DNA of 64,000 bases from positions 62,001 through 126,000 of the forward strand of contig NZ_SLUM01000007.1 in assembly GCF_004345265.1 (NCBI RefSeq). Direction: 5' to 3'. The position numbers and the translations under genes were made by a program. Shown piece by piece: positions 8,697 through 17,397 of this stretch. Each line of letters starts with the position of its first letter. Positions within the stretch are counted from its first letter, which is position 1. The notes under the pieces were generated by a model. It did no database searches. It saw only the letters and a list, made by a program, of their open reading frames with translations, and was not told the origin of the DNA. This DNA comes from Allofournierella massiliensis. Its GTDB lineage: Bacteria > Bacillota > Clostridia > Oscillospirales > Ruminococcaceae.

Positions 8697-10835
8697 GTGA
8701 TGACACAAAACAACATCTACATCAACCGCGAGCTCAGCTGGCTTGATTTCAATAAGCGTGTGCTGGCGTTGAGCAAGGACAAGACGGTTCCTCTTGCGGA
8801 ACAGATGAAGTTTGCGGCAATTTACGGCAGCAATCTGGATGAGTTTTTTATGGTTCGTGTGGGTTCGCTGTATGACCGCACGCTGCTGAAAAATGAGATT
8901 ACCGAAAACAAGACCAACATGACGGCAGCTCAGCAACTGGCAGCGATTATGCCTAAAACAGCCCTGCTGCAGGATCAGTGCGACAAATACGTGGCAAAGC
9001 TGCGGGATAATCTGGCTCAGATCGGTTATCGGAAGATTGATTTTGAGAAGCTGGACAAAGAGGACGAAAAATTCTGGAAAAAGTATTTCCAGAGCGAGCT
9101 GTTTCCTGTGCTGTCTCCGCAGATTATCGATCATCGGCACCCGTTCCCGTTCCTGCGCAATCAGGAAATTTACTTATGTGCCACACTGAAGGCGAAAGGC
9201 GATGCGAGTCTGTCCTTTGGCCTGATTCCCATTGGCAGCCAGTTTGAGCGTGTGCTGTACCTGAAGAAGGATGATGCGCTGTATTACGGCCTGGTGGAAG
9301 AGCTGATCTACCACTATGCGGAGCTGGTTTTCCCGATCCTTCAGAAAAAGTGCCTGTTCCGGGTAACCCGAAACGCAGATATCGATGTGAAGGAGGGCAT
9401 GTTCGATCAGGACATTGACTACCGGCAGGTTATGAGCGAGCTGCTGAAGAAGCGCCGTAAGCTGGCTGCAGTTCGCATCCAGTTCTGGAACCAGCCCCCG
9501 CAGGAAGTGAAAAACTATCTGTGCGAAAAACTGGTTCTGCCTGCGCAGCAGTGCTTCAACCAGAGCAGCCCTCTGGATCTTTCCTACTGCTTTAAGCTCA
9601 CAGCCCGGCTGCAGAATGAAGGCCACAGCGAGCTGTTCTATGCTCCGGCAAAGCCGATGCAGGCACCTCATGGCTATAAGCTGAGCGAGGCAGTGCAGAA
9701 AAATGATGTGTTGATTGCCTACCCCTATCAGAGCATGCGCCCCTTCATCAAGATGCTGATGGCGGCGGCCTTTGATCCGGAGGTTATCTCCATCAAGATG
9801 ACTCTGTATCGTATGGCGCGGGATTCCCAGATTGTGCAGGCCCTGATTGCCGCGGCGGAAAATGGCAAAGAGGTCGTAGCGGTGGTGGAGCTGCGTGCCC
9901 GTTTTGATGAGCAGAACAACATTGACTGGTCCAAACAGCTGGAAGAGGCTGGCTGTACGGTGCTGTACGGTCTGGATGACTACAAGGTTCATTCCAAGCT
10001 GACCCTGATTACCCGCCGCACCAAGGACGGTTATCGTTACACCACCCAGATCGGTACCGGCAACTACAACGAAAAGACCAGTGAGCAGTATACCGATCTT
10101 TCCTACGTGACCACCCGCACGGAAATTGGTGAAGAAGCATCGGCTGTGTTCAACAACCTGGCGGTAGAACGGCTCACAAACAATACCAAATATCTGCTGG
10201 TGGCTCCGCTGTGCTTTAAGAGCGTTCTGCTGGAGGAGATGGATCGGGAGATTCAGAAGGCCAAGGAGGGTAAGCCTGCCCGCATTATCCTGAAGAATAA
10301 CTCGGTCAGCGATAAAAACGTGATCGAAAAGCTGTCCGAGGCGTCCTGTGCAGGCGTTTCGGTAGATATGATCGTGCGTGGCATCTGCTGCGTGACCGCA
10401 GGGGTACCCGGCAGCACAGACAATCTGCGAATCCGGAGCATTGTGGGGCGGTATCTGGAACACTCCCGTATCTACTGCTTTGGCGACGGTGACGACATGC
10501 GTGTCTATATTGCTTCCGGCGATTTCCTCACCCGCAATACCGAACGCCGGGTAGAGGTTGGCTTGAAGGTGCCGGATCGGGCACTGGCCAACAAGCTGCG
10601 CCAAATTCTGGAGCTTCAGTTGAGCGACAATGTAAATGCCCGGGAGATGAAGCCGGATGGAAGCTATTCCAAGGTAAAGGCAGAGCCGGGTGCACCTCGC
10701 GTGGACAGCCAGATGGCCCTGTATGATCTGTTCCGGGATAGCTTTGTACTGCCGGTAGCGCAGACAGTGCAGGCACCTGCGCCGAAAACTGGTCTGCTGC
10801 AAAAGATCGCCAACCTTCTGCATGGCAAGAAGTAA
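8697..10835 (+). CDS. ppk1: polyphosphate kinase 1
   Basis: PPK1 makes inorganic polyphosphate reversibly from ATP. The 712-residue protein begins with the conserved NIYINRELSWLDFNKRVL and has the phospholipase-D-like halves containing the two catalytic-site histidines in YKVHSKLTLITRR (autophosphorylated His) and LEHSRIYCFGDGDD. Length fits the family. The start is GTG at 8697 (GAGGAG 9 bases upstream) or ATG at 8700; the difference is one residue. No exopolyphosphatase gene is nearby. A strong terminator follows. Confidence 0.97.
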   Translation: MMTQNNIYINRELSWLDFNKRVLALSKDKTVPLAEQMKFAAIYGSNLDEFFMVRVGSLYDRTLLKNEITENKTNMTAAQQLAAIMPKTALLQDQCDKYVAKLRDNLAQIGYRKIDFEKLDKEDEKFWKKYFQSELFPVLSPQIIDHRHPFPFLRNQEIYLCATLKAKGDASLSFGLIPIGSQFERVLYLKKDDALYYGLVEELIYHYAELVFPILQKKCLFRVTRNADIDVKEGMFDQDIDYRQVMSELLKKRRKLAAVRIQFWNQPPQEVKNYLCEKLVLPAQQCFNQSSPLDLSYCFKLTARLQNEGHSELFYAPAKPMQAPHGYKLSEAVQKNDVLIAYPYQSMRPFIKMLMAAAFDPEVISIKMTLYRMARDSQIVQALIAAAENGKEVVAVVELRARFDEQNNIDWSKQLEEAGCTVLYGLDDYKVHSKLTLITRRTKDGYRYTTQIGTGNYNEKTSEQYTDLSYVTTRTEIGEEASAVFNNLAVERLTNNTKYLLVAPLCFKSVLLEEMDREIQKAKEGKPARIILKNNSVSDKNVIEKLSEASCAGVSVDMIVRGICCVTAGVPGSTDNLRIRSIVGRYLEHSRIYCFGDGDDMRVYIASGDFLTRNTERRVEVGLKVPDRALANKLRQILELQLSDNVNAREMKPDGSYSKVKAEPGAPRVDSQMALYDLFRDSFVLPVAQTVQAPAPKTGLLQKIANLLHGKK

Positions 10836-10846
10836 AATTACATTTC

Positions 10847-10891
10847 ATTCCCCCGTCGGGATGCGCTTGCATCCGGGCGGGGGATTTTTTT
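10847..10891 (+). terminator. intrinsic terminator of ppk1
   Basis: A GC-rich inverted repeat (about 10850-10865 with 10870-10884, one mismatch and one wobble) is followed by seven T. Confidence 0.88.
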
Positions 10892-10971
10892 GCAGAGAAG
10901 AGGGCTATCCCGGCGGGAAATGGAATAGAAATGCAATAGTGTTCTTGCCGCAGAAAAAAGGAGGATCGCCC

Positions 10972-11793
10972 ATGTGGAATGTGGAAACAAACGAGACAAT
11001 GCCCCCGGTGCTTGCCAGCCGACAGGAAGTAGAGCAGCTGCTGCGCCCGCCGACTCAGAGGCAGAACCCGGAACGGAAGAATCCGGTTCTTACGTTACAG
11101 ATTTTGATCTGTGGTCTGATTTTGCTTTGTGTTGTTGCCGTCCGCACGATTTCGCCACCCCTCTATGAGACGTTTCAGGCCGGTTACCGGCAGCTGCGCT
11201 ATCAGGGAATTGCTCTGTCCGGAGAGGAGGAGCTGGTGAAATTTGCAAGTGCAGCAGTTCGGGATTTGAGTGTACAGGCCATGGAGACAATGCAACGACT
11301 TTCCGGGGAAAATACACTGACTTTAGGGTATGGCGCTGGGGGATGGAGCCGCCGGGCAGCGCCGGAAGGGAACTCTCTGGAAACGTTGGTGCCAGGAAAT
11401 ACGCTTTCTCTGCCCGTTCGCGGGTATACCGTCACATCCGATTATGGCTGGCGCAGTGACCCTTTTACCGGAAAGGCAGATTTTCACACCGGAATTGATC
11501 TGGCGGTGGCAGAGGGAACCGGCATTCACCCGGCATGGAGTGGTATTGTACAGAAGAGCGCATGGAATGCCTCTTATGGGAATTATGTACAGGTTCTTCA
11601 CGAAAATGGTCTGGTAACCCGCTATTGCCACATGCAGTATATTTTTGTGCGGCAGGGGCAGCGGGTAACTCTGGATGATGTGTTGGGTACCGTGGGGCAG
11701 ACCGGGGCGGCCACCGGCCCGCATCTGCATTTTGAATTGTTCTGCAATGATGTGCGCTACGATCCCGCAAAAGCACTGGAGGCAGGCGTTTGA
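10972..11793 (+). CDS. M23 (LytM) peptidase-domain membrane protein, SpoIVFA-like
   Basis: A 273-residue protein with one transmembrane helix (about residues 40-58) and a C-terminal M23 domain. The zinc ligands are intact: H172 and D176 in FHTGIDL and H251-L-H253 in GPHLHFE, so it could be an active endopeptidase. Because it overlaps an M50 protease gene, the pair matches the spoIVFA-spoIVFB arrangement, where SpoIVFA tethers and inhibits SpoIVFB in the forespore membrane. The ATG at 10972 follows AAAGGAGGA. Assignment to SpoIVFA rests mostly on context; it could be a general cell-wall hydrolase. Confidence 0.82.
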   Translation: MWNVETNETMPPVLASRQEVEQLLRPPTQRQNPERKNPVLTLQILICGLILLCVVAVRTISPPLYETFQAGYRQLRYQGIALSGEEELVKFASAAVRDLSVQAMETMQRLSGENTLTLGYGAGGWSRRAAPEGNSLETLVPGNTLSLPVRGYTVTSDYGWRSDPFTGKADFHTGIDLAVAEGTGIHPAWSGIVQKSAWNASYGNYVQVLHENGLVTRYCHMQYIFVRQGQRVTLDDVLGTVGQTGAATGPHLHFELFCNDVRYDPAKALEAGV

Positions 11794-12206
11794 TCCGGCT
11801 GCGACAGCCGGAATTGATGCTGCTGGGCCTGTGGTTTGGACTGACGCACGATCATCTGGGAATTCTGCGAATCAGCCTCCTGTGTTCACTGCTTCACGAG
11901 AGCGGGCATATTGCGGCGTGGATCCTTTTCACCGGGACGCTTCCGGTGCTGGAGCTTTCGCCCGGTGGAATCGGACTGTGTCTGGGTACTGTGCAGCTTT
12001 CGCCCCGGAGAGAAGGAATCCTTGCCGCAGCAGGCCCGGCGGTCAACCTGATGGCAGCAGGGGCAGCATACCTGTGGATGCAGCAAAGTGCCAGTTACTG
12101 GGGGTGGTTCTTTTTGGGAACCAACCTTCTGGTGGGCGGATTTAACCTGCTTCCGGTGGGGCCACTGGACGGCAAACGGATCTGGAACAATTTCTTCGGC
12201 GGATAA
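11790..12206 (+). CDS. M50-family intramembrane metalloprotease, SpoIVFB-like
   Basis: A small (138-residue) site-2 protease. H36-E37-x-x-H40 (HESGH) in a hydrophobic helix and N119-LLPVGPLD127-G are the two parts of the zinc site of M50 proteases. It is shorter than Bacillus SpoIVFB (~288 residues) and has no CBS domain. SpoIVFB cleaves pro-sigma-K during sporulation. The start is TTG at 11790, overlapping the TGA of the M23 gene, with GGAGG 7 bases upstream, so translation is probably coupled. Confidence 0.82.
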   Translation: MIRLRQPELMLLGLWFGLTHDHLGILRISLLCSLLHESGHIAAWILFTGTLPVLELSPGGIGLCLGTVQLSPRREGILAAAGPAVNLMAAGAAYLWMQQSASYWGWFFLGTNLLVGGFNLLPVGPLDGKRIWNNFFGG

Positions 12207-12207
12207 A

Positions 12208-12236
12208 TTGCATTTCCCGCGCAAATCGGTTACAAT
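12208..12236 (+). promoter_or_regulatory. sigma-A promoter of radical-SAM pair
   Basis: TTGCAT (12208-12213), 17-base spacer, TACAAT (12231-12236), starting right after the stop of the M50 gene. Confidence 0.75.
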
Positions 12237-12272
12237 GAACTGTAACATTCAAATTGCAAAGGAATGAAGCAA

Positions 12273-14135
12273 GTGTTTGATCCGAAATTAAAGGAGGCCC
12301 TGGCCCGGGTGCAGAAGCCCGGCCGCTATACCGGCGGTGAGCCCGGGTGCATCATAAAAAACAAGGAAGACGTGGATCTCCGGTTTGCGTTCTGCTTTCC
12401 GGATACCTATGAGGTGGGCATGTCCTTTCTGGGCATGAAGATCCTGTATGAGCTGCTGAACGAGCGCCCCAACTGGTGGTGTGAGCGTGCCTTCATGCCC
12501 TGGCTGGATATGAAGCAGGAGATGGAACGCCTGCACATCCCCACTTATGCGCTGGAAAGCAAGGATCCGTTGACGGCATTCGATATTGTGGGCTTTACCC
12601 TGCAATACGAGCTGTCCTACACCAACATTCTGGCCATGCTGGATCTGGCGGGAATTCCGCTGTACAGCAAGGACCGGGACGAAAGCTGGCCTTTGGTGGT
12701 AGCCGGCGGCCCCTGCGTGTGCAACGCCGAGCCCATTGCCGACTTCATTGACATGATGATGCTGGGCGAGGGTGAGCTGCAGCTGCCCGAGGTGTGTGCC
12801 ACTGTGGAGCAGGCCAAGAAGGAAGGCATCAGCAAGAAGGAACTGCTGCGTCGTCTGGCTAAGATCGAAGGCTGCTATGTGCCGTCCTTCTACGATGTGA
12901 GCTACAAAGAGGATGGCCGCATTCAGGCCATCACCCCCAATGAGGACTGCGCCCCGGCGGTGATTCACAAGGCAATCATCAAGGATATGAATACCCAGAA
13001 GCTGCCCACCAATTTCGTGGTGCCCATGGTGGGTGCGGTGCACGACCGCGCCCAGATCGAGGTGCTGCGCGGCTGTGTGCGCGGCTGCCGCTTCTGCCAG
13101 GCGGGCTTCATCTACCGGCCCATGCGTCAGCGTGATGCCCAGCTGCTGAACCGCGCCGCACAGGATCTGTGCGCCAATACCGGCTATGAGGAGATCAGCC
13201 TGACCAGTCTGTCCACTTCGGACCACAGCCAGCTGGAGACCCTGCTGGACGATATGGCCCCCTGGACGGAAAAGGAACATGTGAGCATTTCGCTGCCCTC
13301 GCTGCGCATTGACAACTTCACCGAAAGCCTGATTGAAAAGACCACCAAGGTACGCAAGAGCGGTCTGACCTTCGCTCCGGAGGCGGGTACACAGCGCCTG
13401 CGGGATGTAATCAATAAAAACATCACCTGGGACGAGATCGAAAAAACCTGCACGCTGGCCTTTAACGCAGGCTACACTTCAGTAAAGCTGTACTTTATGA
13501 TGGGCCTGCCCACCGAGACGCTGGAGGACATTGAGGGTATCGCCAAAACCGCTCAGCAGATCGTGGAGCTGTATTACGCCAACCCCAACAAGCCCAAGGG
13601 CCGCGGGGTGCAGGTGACCATCAGCTGCGCCTGTTTCGTGCCCAAGCCTCACACTCCCTTCCAGTTTGTTCCTCAGGACACTGAACAGATGCTGCGGGAA
13701 AAGCAGCAGCATCTGCTGCACAGCGTTCACAGCAAGAAGATTCATGTGAACTATCACGACAGCAAGACCAGTTTCCTGGAGGCTGTGTTCGCCAAGGGCG
13801 ACCGGCGGCTGGCTCCTGTGATCGAGGCTGCTTATCGCAAGGGCTGCTTCTTCGACGGCTGGGACGAGTGCTTCCAGTACGATACCTGGCTGGAGACCTT
13901 CCGGGAATTCAATATGGACACCGCTTTTTATGCCAACCGGTTCATTGAACTGGACGAGCTCACTCCCTGGAGTCATCTGGACTACGGTGTGAGCCATGAG
14001 TTCCTGGTGCGGGAATACAAAAAAGCCACCATGGCGCAGACCACGCAGCCCTGCAACCGGGTATGCAGCGCCTGTGGTGCAAATAAACTGTTGGGAGGTG
14101 CCTGCTTTGACTACAGTAAGGATCTGGTTCACTAA
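12273..14135 (+). CDS. B12-binding-domain radical SAM protein (TIGR03960 type)
   Basis: About 620 residues. An N-terminal region resembling a B12-binding domain (FCFPDTYEVGMSFLGMK) precedes a radical SAM domain whose cluster motif CxxxCxxC is seen in RGCVRGCRFCQAG. The C-terminal CNRVCSACG segment may bind more metal. The TIGR03960 family is paired with a TIGR03936/DUF2344 gene, as here, in many Clostridia; its reaction is not established. GTG at 12273 is preferred because AAAGGA is 9 bases upstream; the ATG at 12264 sits directly on that site but cannot be excluded. Confidence 0.9.
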   Translation: MFDPKLKEALARVQKPGRYTGGEPGCIIKNKEDVDLRFAFCFPDTYEVGMSFLGMKILYELLNERPNWWCERAFMPWLDMKQEMERLHIPTYALESKDPLTAFDIVGFTLQYELSYTNILAMLDLAGIPLYSKDRDESWPLVVAGGPCVCNAEPIADFIDMMMLGEGELQLPEVCATVEQAKKEGISKKELLRRLAKIEGCYVPSFYDVSYKEDGRIQAITPNEDCAPAVIHKAIIKDMNTQKLPTNFVVPMVGAVHDRAQIEVLRGCVRGCRFCQAGFIYRPMRQRDAQLLNRAAQDLCANTGYEEISLTSLSTSDHSQLETLLDDMAPWTEKEHVSISLPSLRIDNFTESLIEKTTKVRKSGLTFAPEAGTQRLRDVINKNITWDEIEKTCTLAFNAGYTSVKLYFMMGLPTETLEDIEGIAKTAQQIVELYYANPNKPKGRGVQVTISCACFVPKPHTPFQFVPQDTEQMLREKQQHLLHSVHSKKIHVNYHDSKTSFLEAVFAKGDRRLAPVIEAAYRKGCFFDGWDECFQYDTWLETFREFNMDTAFYANRFIELDELTPWSHLDYGVSHEFLVREYKKATMAQTTQPCNRVCSACGANKLLGGACFDYSKDLVH

Positions 14136-14751
14136 GACAGGGGAGGCATCCTACATTTCTCTGCTGGATCTGCAGCGTGTCATGCAGAGATCCATCAAGC
14201 GCAGCGGAATTCCGGTGTGGTACACCATGGGCTTCAACCCCCATATCTATATGACCTTTGCCAATCCTTTGCCTCTGGGACAGGAGAGTCTGGTGGAGAG
14301 CGTGGATGTGAAAACCGAGCTGGAGCAGGTACCGCTGGAGGACTGGCGGCAGGCTCTGGACCGGGTAATGCCTCTGGGCATCAAGGTGACCCGCGTCACG
14401 CTGCCCCAGTACAAGGCGGAAAAGATCAGCTTTGCGCGTTATCAGCTGCGCATGCCGCTGAGCGCACAGGCCAGTGTGGATGCATACAATCAGTTGGAAA
14501 CCGCCGTGATTCAGAAAAAGACCAAGCGCGGCCACAAGGAGATTGACCTGAAGCAGGCACTACCCCGCATTGAGACCGAACAGAAGGAGAATGAACTGCA
14601 GGCAGAGCTGCTGCTGACTGCGGGTGAGGGAAACAATCTGAATCCTTCGCTCTGGCTGAATTTCATGCAGGAGCACTGCGGGCTCAATCCCACCGACGTT
14701 TCGGTGCTGCGCACCGCACTTTTACTGGAAGATCAGACGGATTTTCGGTAA
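14107..14751 (+). CDS. radical SAM-associated protein, TIGR03936/DUF2344 family
   Basis: A 214-residue protein beginning TVRIWFTKTGEASYISLLDL, matching the DUF2344 family, which is found as a separate gene or as a fused C-terminus after TIGR03960 radical SAM proteins. The MGFNPHIYMTFANPLPLG block is characteristic. Function is unknown; a tRNA or rRNA modification role is often guessed from context. TTG at 14107 is chosen because GGGAGG is 8 bases upstream and it overlaps the previous stop by 29 bases. Confidence 0.85.
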   Translation: MTTVRIWFTKTGEASYISLLDLQRVMQRSIKRSGIPVWYTMGFNPHIYMTFANPLPLGQESLVESVDVKTELEQVPLEDWRQALDRVMPLGIKVTRVTLPQYKAEKISFARYQLRMPLSAQASVDAYNQLETAVIQKKTKRGHKEIDLKQALPRIETEQKENELQAELLLTAGEGNNLNPSLWLNFMQEHCGLNPTDVSVLRTALLLEDQTDFR

Positions 14752-14758
14752 AAAAGCC

Positions 14759-14787
14759 TTGCAAAAGCAAACAGGCTATGATACAAT
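14759..14787 (+). promoter_or_regulatory. strong sigma-A promoter of rplS
   Basis: TTGCAA (14759-14764), 17-base spacer ending in TGA, TACAAT (14782-14787): a consensus-like promoter with extended -10. Confidence 0.82.
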
Positions 14788-14793
14788 ATTCAG

Positions 14794-14911
14794 GCGTTAG
14801 TGTTCGCTGGCTCCAACCAGCGGGGTTAATGTATATCATTAAAACAGGCGGTCCTCTGCTGTGCGGCCATTTGCACGGGTACGAACGTCGATAAAAATGG
14901 AGGATTTTACA
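14794..14911 (+). promoter_or_regulatory. rplS 5' leader, candidate L19 autoregulatory RNA
   Basis: About 118 bases of leader between the promoter and rplS. It contains a perfect CGCTGG/CCAGCG hairpin (14805-14822) followed by GGGGTTAAT. An L19 leader family is known in low-GC Gram-positives; membership here is suggested by position and the hairpin only. Confidence 0.5.
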
Positions 14912-15253
14912 ATGGACGCAATGAAGATTATCACCGAGGGCATGATTAAAGAGAACCAGCCCAAGTTCGAAGTCGGCGACACCGTTCGCGTGTCCGTTCG
15001 CATCAAGGAAGGCGAGCGTGAGCGTATCCAGGCCTTCGAGGGCACTGTGATCGCCAAGAAGCATGGCGGCGTGGCTGAGACCTTTACCGTTCGCCGTTCT
15101 TCCTACGGCGTTGGCGTGGAGCGCGTGTTCCCCGTGAACTCCCCCTTCGTTGAGAAGGTTGAGGTTGTTCGCTGCGGTAAGGTTCGCCGTGCGAAGCTGT
15201 TCTACCTGCGTAGCCGCACCGGTAAGGCTGCCAAGGTTAAGGAGCAGATCTGA
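14912..15253 (+). CDS. rplS: 50S ribosomal protein L19
   Basis: L19 (113 residues, normal length) lies at the interface of the ribosomal subunits. [20 protein letters not shown], the following IQAFEG and the [11 protein letters not shown] block are diagnostic. The ATG at 14912 has GGAGG 8 bases upstream. It is transcribed alone from its own promoter and closed by a strong terminator. In Bacillus rplS follows trmD; here it follows the radical-SAM pair. Confidence 0.98.
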   Translation: MDAMKIITEGMIKENQPKFEVGDTVRVSVRIKEGERERIQAFEGTVIAKKHGGVAETFTVRRSSYGVGVERVFPVNSPFVEKVEVVRCGKVRRAKLFYLRSRTGKAAKVKEQI

Positions 15254-15261
15254 TAATCGAC

Positions 15262-15293
15262 AAAAAAGGGGCAATTTATATTGCCCCTTTTTT
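15262..15293 (+). terminator. intrinsic terminator of rplS
   Basis: AAAAAAGGGGCAAT (15262-15275) pairs with ATTGCCCCTTTTTT (15280-15293), a perfect hairpin with U tract. Confidence 0.92.
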
Positions 15294-15309
15294 CGTTATA
15301 TGATAAAAT
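15281..15309 (+). promoter_or_regulatory. probable promoter of lepB cluster, overlapping the rplS terminator
   Basis: TTGCCC (15281-15286), which is inside the 3' arm of the rplS terminator, 17-base spacer, then TGA-TAAAAT (extended -10, 15304-15309). Confidence 0.5.
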
Positions 15310-15351
15310 GTGAAATACGTTCTGTAAATCCCTGGAAAGAGGGTGTATCCA

Positions 15352-15891
15352 ATGGAAGAAAAACGTTTTCGCAAAAATGTGGATCTGCTGGACTGGTACG
15401 ATGCTCTTGTGTTTGCGTTGGCGGCTCTGGTTCTGATTTTTGCGTTTTGTGTTCGTGTGGTGGTGGTGGATGGTCATTCTATGGAGCCCACGCTCCATGA
15501 ACAGGATCGTCTGCTGGTGCAGAGCACCTTTTACAAGCCCCAGCGCGGAGATGTGGTTGTGGTAGATGGCTACATTAATTACGGAAAACCGCTGGTCAAA
15601 CGTGTGATTGCCGTAGGTGGTGATACGGTGGATATTGATGAGGAACAGGGAATCGTTTATGTGAATGGCGAAGCTCTGGACGAGCCCTATACCGCCGAAC
15701 CTACCTATACCGAAGGCAATATCGGATTTCCTCTGACTGTGCCGGAAGGCCAGCTGTTTCTGATGGGCGATAACCGTCAGCATTCCACCGACAGCCGCTT
15801 TGTAAGCGTTGGCCTGATCGATGAACGGGATATCCTGGGTAAGGTGCTGTGGCGCATCTTCCCCCTGAACGCATTTGGGAGGATCAAATGA
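15352..15891 (+). CDS. lepB: signal peptidase I
   Basis: Type I signal peptidase (179 residues) that cleaves secreted preproteins at the outer membrane face. One N-terminal helix (about residues 18-38), the catalytic serine S43 in DGHSMEPTL and the general-base lysine K83 in LVKRVIAVGGD are seen, followed by GDNRQHSTDSRF. This is the small Gram-positive SipS-like form. The ATG at 15352 follows GAGGG by 8 bases; a GTG at 15343 overlaps that site. The stop overlaps the next start (ATGA). Confidence 0.95.
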   Translation: MEEKRFRKNVDLLDWYDALVFALAALVLIFAFCVRVVVVDGHSMEPTLHEQDRLLVQSTFYKPQRGDVVVVDGYINYGKPLVKRVIAVGGDTVDIDEEQGIVYVNGEALDEPYTAEPTYTEGNIGFPLTVPEGQLFLMGDNRQHSTDSRFVSVGLIDERDILGKVLWRIFPLNAFGRIK

Positions 15892-16796
15892 GTAACGATA
15901 TGATCAACCGCCGCAACATCCAGTGGTTCCCCGGTCACATGATGAAGACCCTGCGGCTGATGGAAGCGAATATTAAGAATGTGGATGCGGTTCTACAGCT
16001 GCTGGATGCCCGCATTCCCATGAGCAGCCTGAACCCGGAGATTCAGCGGATCACCGAGCAGAAACCCCGTCTGTATGTGATGAACAAGGCGGATCTGGCG
16101 GACCCGGCGCTGACAGCTGCTTGGGTGAAATATTTCCGGGATTCCGGCGCCGGATGTGTCGCCATCAGCGCCAAGCAGAAGGGCAGTGCCGCGCAGGTGC
16201 GCACGGCCATCGAAAAGGAGCTGGAAGATCTGATTGCCCGCCGGGCTATCAAGGGTATGGGCGGCGCCCGCATCCGGGTCATGGTAGTGGGCATCCCCAA
16301 TGTGGGCAAGTCCACCTTTATCAATAACTTTGCAGGGCAGGTGCGCGCCAAGGCGGCGGACCGTCCGGGCGTGACCCGCGGCAAGCAGTGGGTTACCGTG
16401 GGCAATTACGACCTGTTGGACATGCCCGGTGTGCTGTGGAAAAAGTTCGACAGTCTGGAAACCGCCACCAATCTGGCGTTTATCGGTTCCATCAAGGATG
16501 ATATTCTGGACATTGAAGAACTGGCCATGGGTCTGCTCAGTCAGATGCAGAAAATCTATCCGGAAAAGCTGGCAGAGCGTTACAAGCTCAGCGAAGAGCA
16601 GTTGCAGCTGGGCCCCTGGGAGCTGCTGGAGGCCATCGGCCGCAAGCGCGGTATGCTGATCAGCGGCGGCGAAGTGAACACCGAGCGTGCGGCGATTATG
16701 CTGGTGGATGAGTTTCGCGCCAGCAAGTGGGGCCGTATTACGCTGGAAAAGCCCTATCAGATGGAGCAGGCTCAGGAGCAAGAGGTGCAGGAATGA
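15888..16796 (+). CDS. rbgA: ribosome biogenesis GTPase RbgA (YlqF)
   Basis: A circularly permuted GTPase (302 residues) needed for late assembly of the 50S subunit. The permuted order is visible: MNKADL (G4), then SAKQKG (G5), then [10 protein letters not shown] (G1), PGVTRG (G2) and DMPG (G3). The N-terminal [13 protein letters not shown] block is also typical. The ATG overlaps the lepB stop and is preceded by GGGAGGA. The lepB-rbgA-rnhB order is the same as in Bacillus. Confidence 0.97.
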   Translation: MSNDMINRRNIQWFPGHMMKTLRLMEANIKNVDAVLQLLDARIPMSSLNPEIQRITEQKPRLYVMNKADLADPALTAAWVKYFRDSGAGCVAISAKQKGSAAQVRTAIEKELEDLIARRAIKGMGGARIRVMVVGIPNVGKSTFINNFAGQVRAKAADRPGVTRGKQWVTVGNYDLLDMPGVLWKKFDSLETATNLAFIGSIKDDILDIEELAMGLLSQMQKIYPEKLAERYKLSEEQLQLGPWELLEAIGRKRGMLISGGEVNTERAAIMLVDEFRASKWGRITLEKPYQMEQAQEQEVQE

Positions 16797-17395
16797 ACGC
16801 ATTGTATGAGTTTGACGAGCAGCTCCGCCGGGAAAAAGGTGTTTTCTGCGGTGTGGACGAGGCAGGTCGCGGCCCACTGTGTGGCCCGGTCTGCTGTGCG
16901 GCTGTCATTCTGGATCCGGAAAATCCCATTGAGGGAATTAACGATTCCAAAAAGCTCAGTGAGAAAAAACGGGAACAGCTGTTTGATGTGATTCGGGAAA
17001 AAGCTCTGGCATACAGCATTGTGATGGTGGAGCCTGCCGTGATCGACGAAAAAAACATTTTGTGGGCTACCATGGGTGGAATGCGCCAGGCGGTGGAAGA
17101 GCTTTCCATCCGGCCGGAGTATGTTCTGGTGGATGGCAACCGCGTTCCGCCGGAGCTTTCCATTCCGGCGGGCGCTCAGGTGAAAGGAGATGCCACCAGC
17201 GCAAGCATCGGTGCGGCATCCATTCTGGCCAAGGTCAGCCGGGATCGGTTCATGCTGGAGCTGGATCGGCAGTATCCTCAGTATCAGCTGGCAAAACACA
17301 AAGGATACCCCACAAAGCTGCATTATGAACTGATTCAGCAATACGGCATCCAGCCCTTTTATCGCCGGTCTTTTTTGAAAAAACTGGGGTATTGA
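16793..17395 (+). CDS. rnhB: ribonuclease HII
   Basis: RNase HII (200 residues) removes single ribonucleotides and RNA primers from DNA hybrids. The catalytic D22-E23 pair is in [14 protein letters not shown], followed by [12 protein letters not shown] and a further conserved Asp in [15 protein letters not shown] is near the C-terminus. The start overlaps the rbgA stop (ATGA), indicating coupled expression. Length is normal for a protein without the N-terminal extension of HIII. Confidence 0.96.
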   Translation: MNALYEFDEQLRREKGVFCGVDEAGRGPLCGPVCCAAVILDPENPIEGINDSKKLSEKKREQLFDVIREKALAYSIVMVEPAVIDEKNILWATMGGMRQAVEELSIRPEYVLVDGNRVPPELSIPAGAQVKGDATSASIGAASILAKVSRDRFMLELDRQYPQYQLAKHKGYPTKLHYELIQQYGIQPFYRRSFLKKLGY

Positions 17396-17397
17396 GG

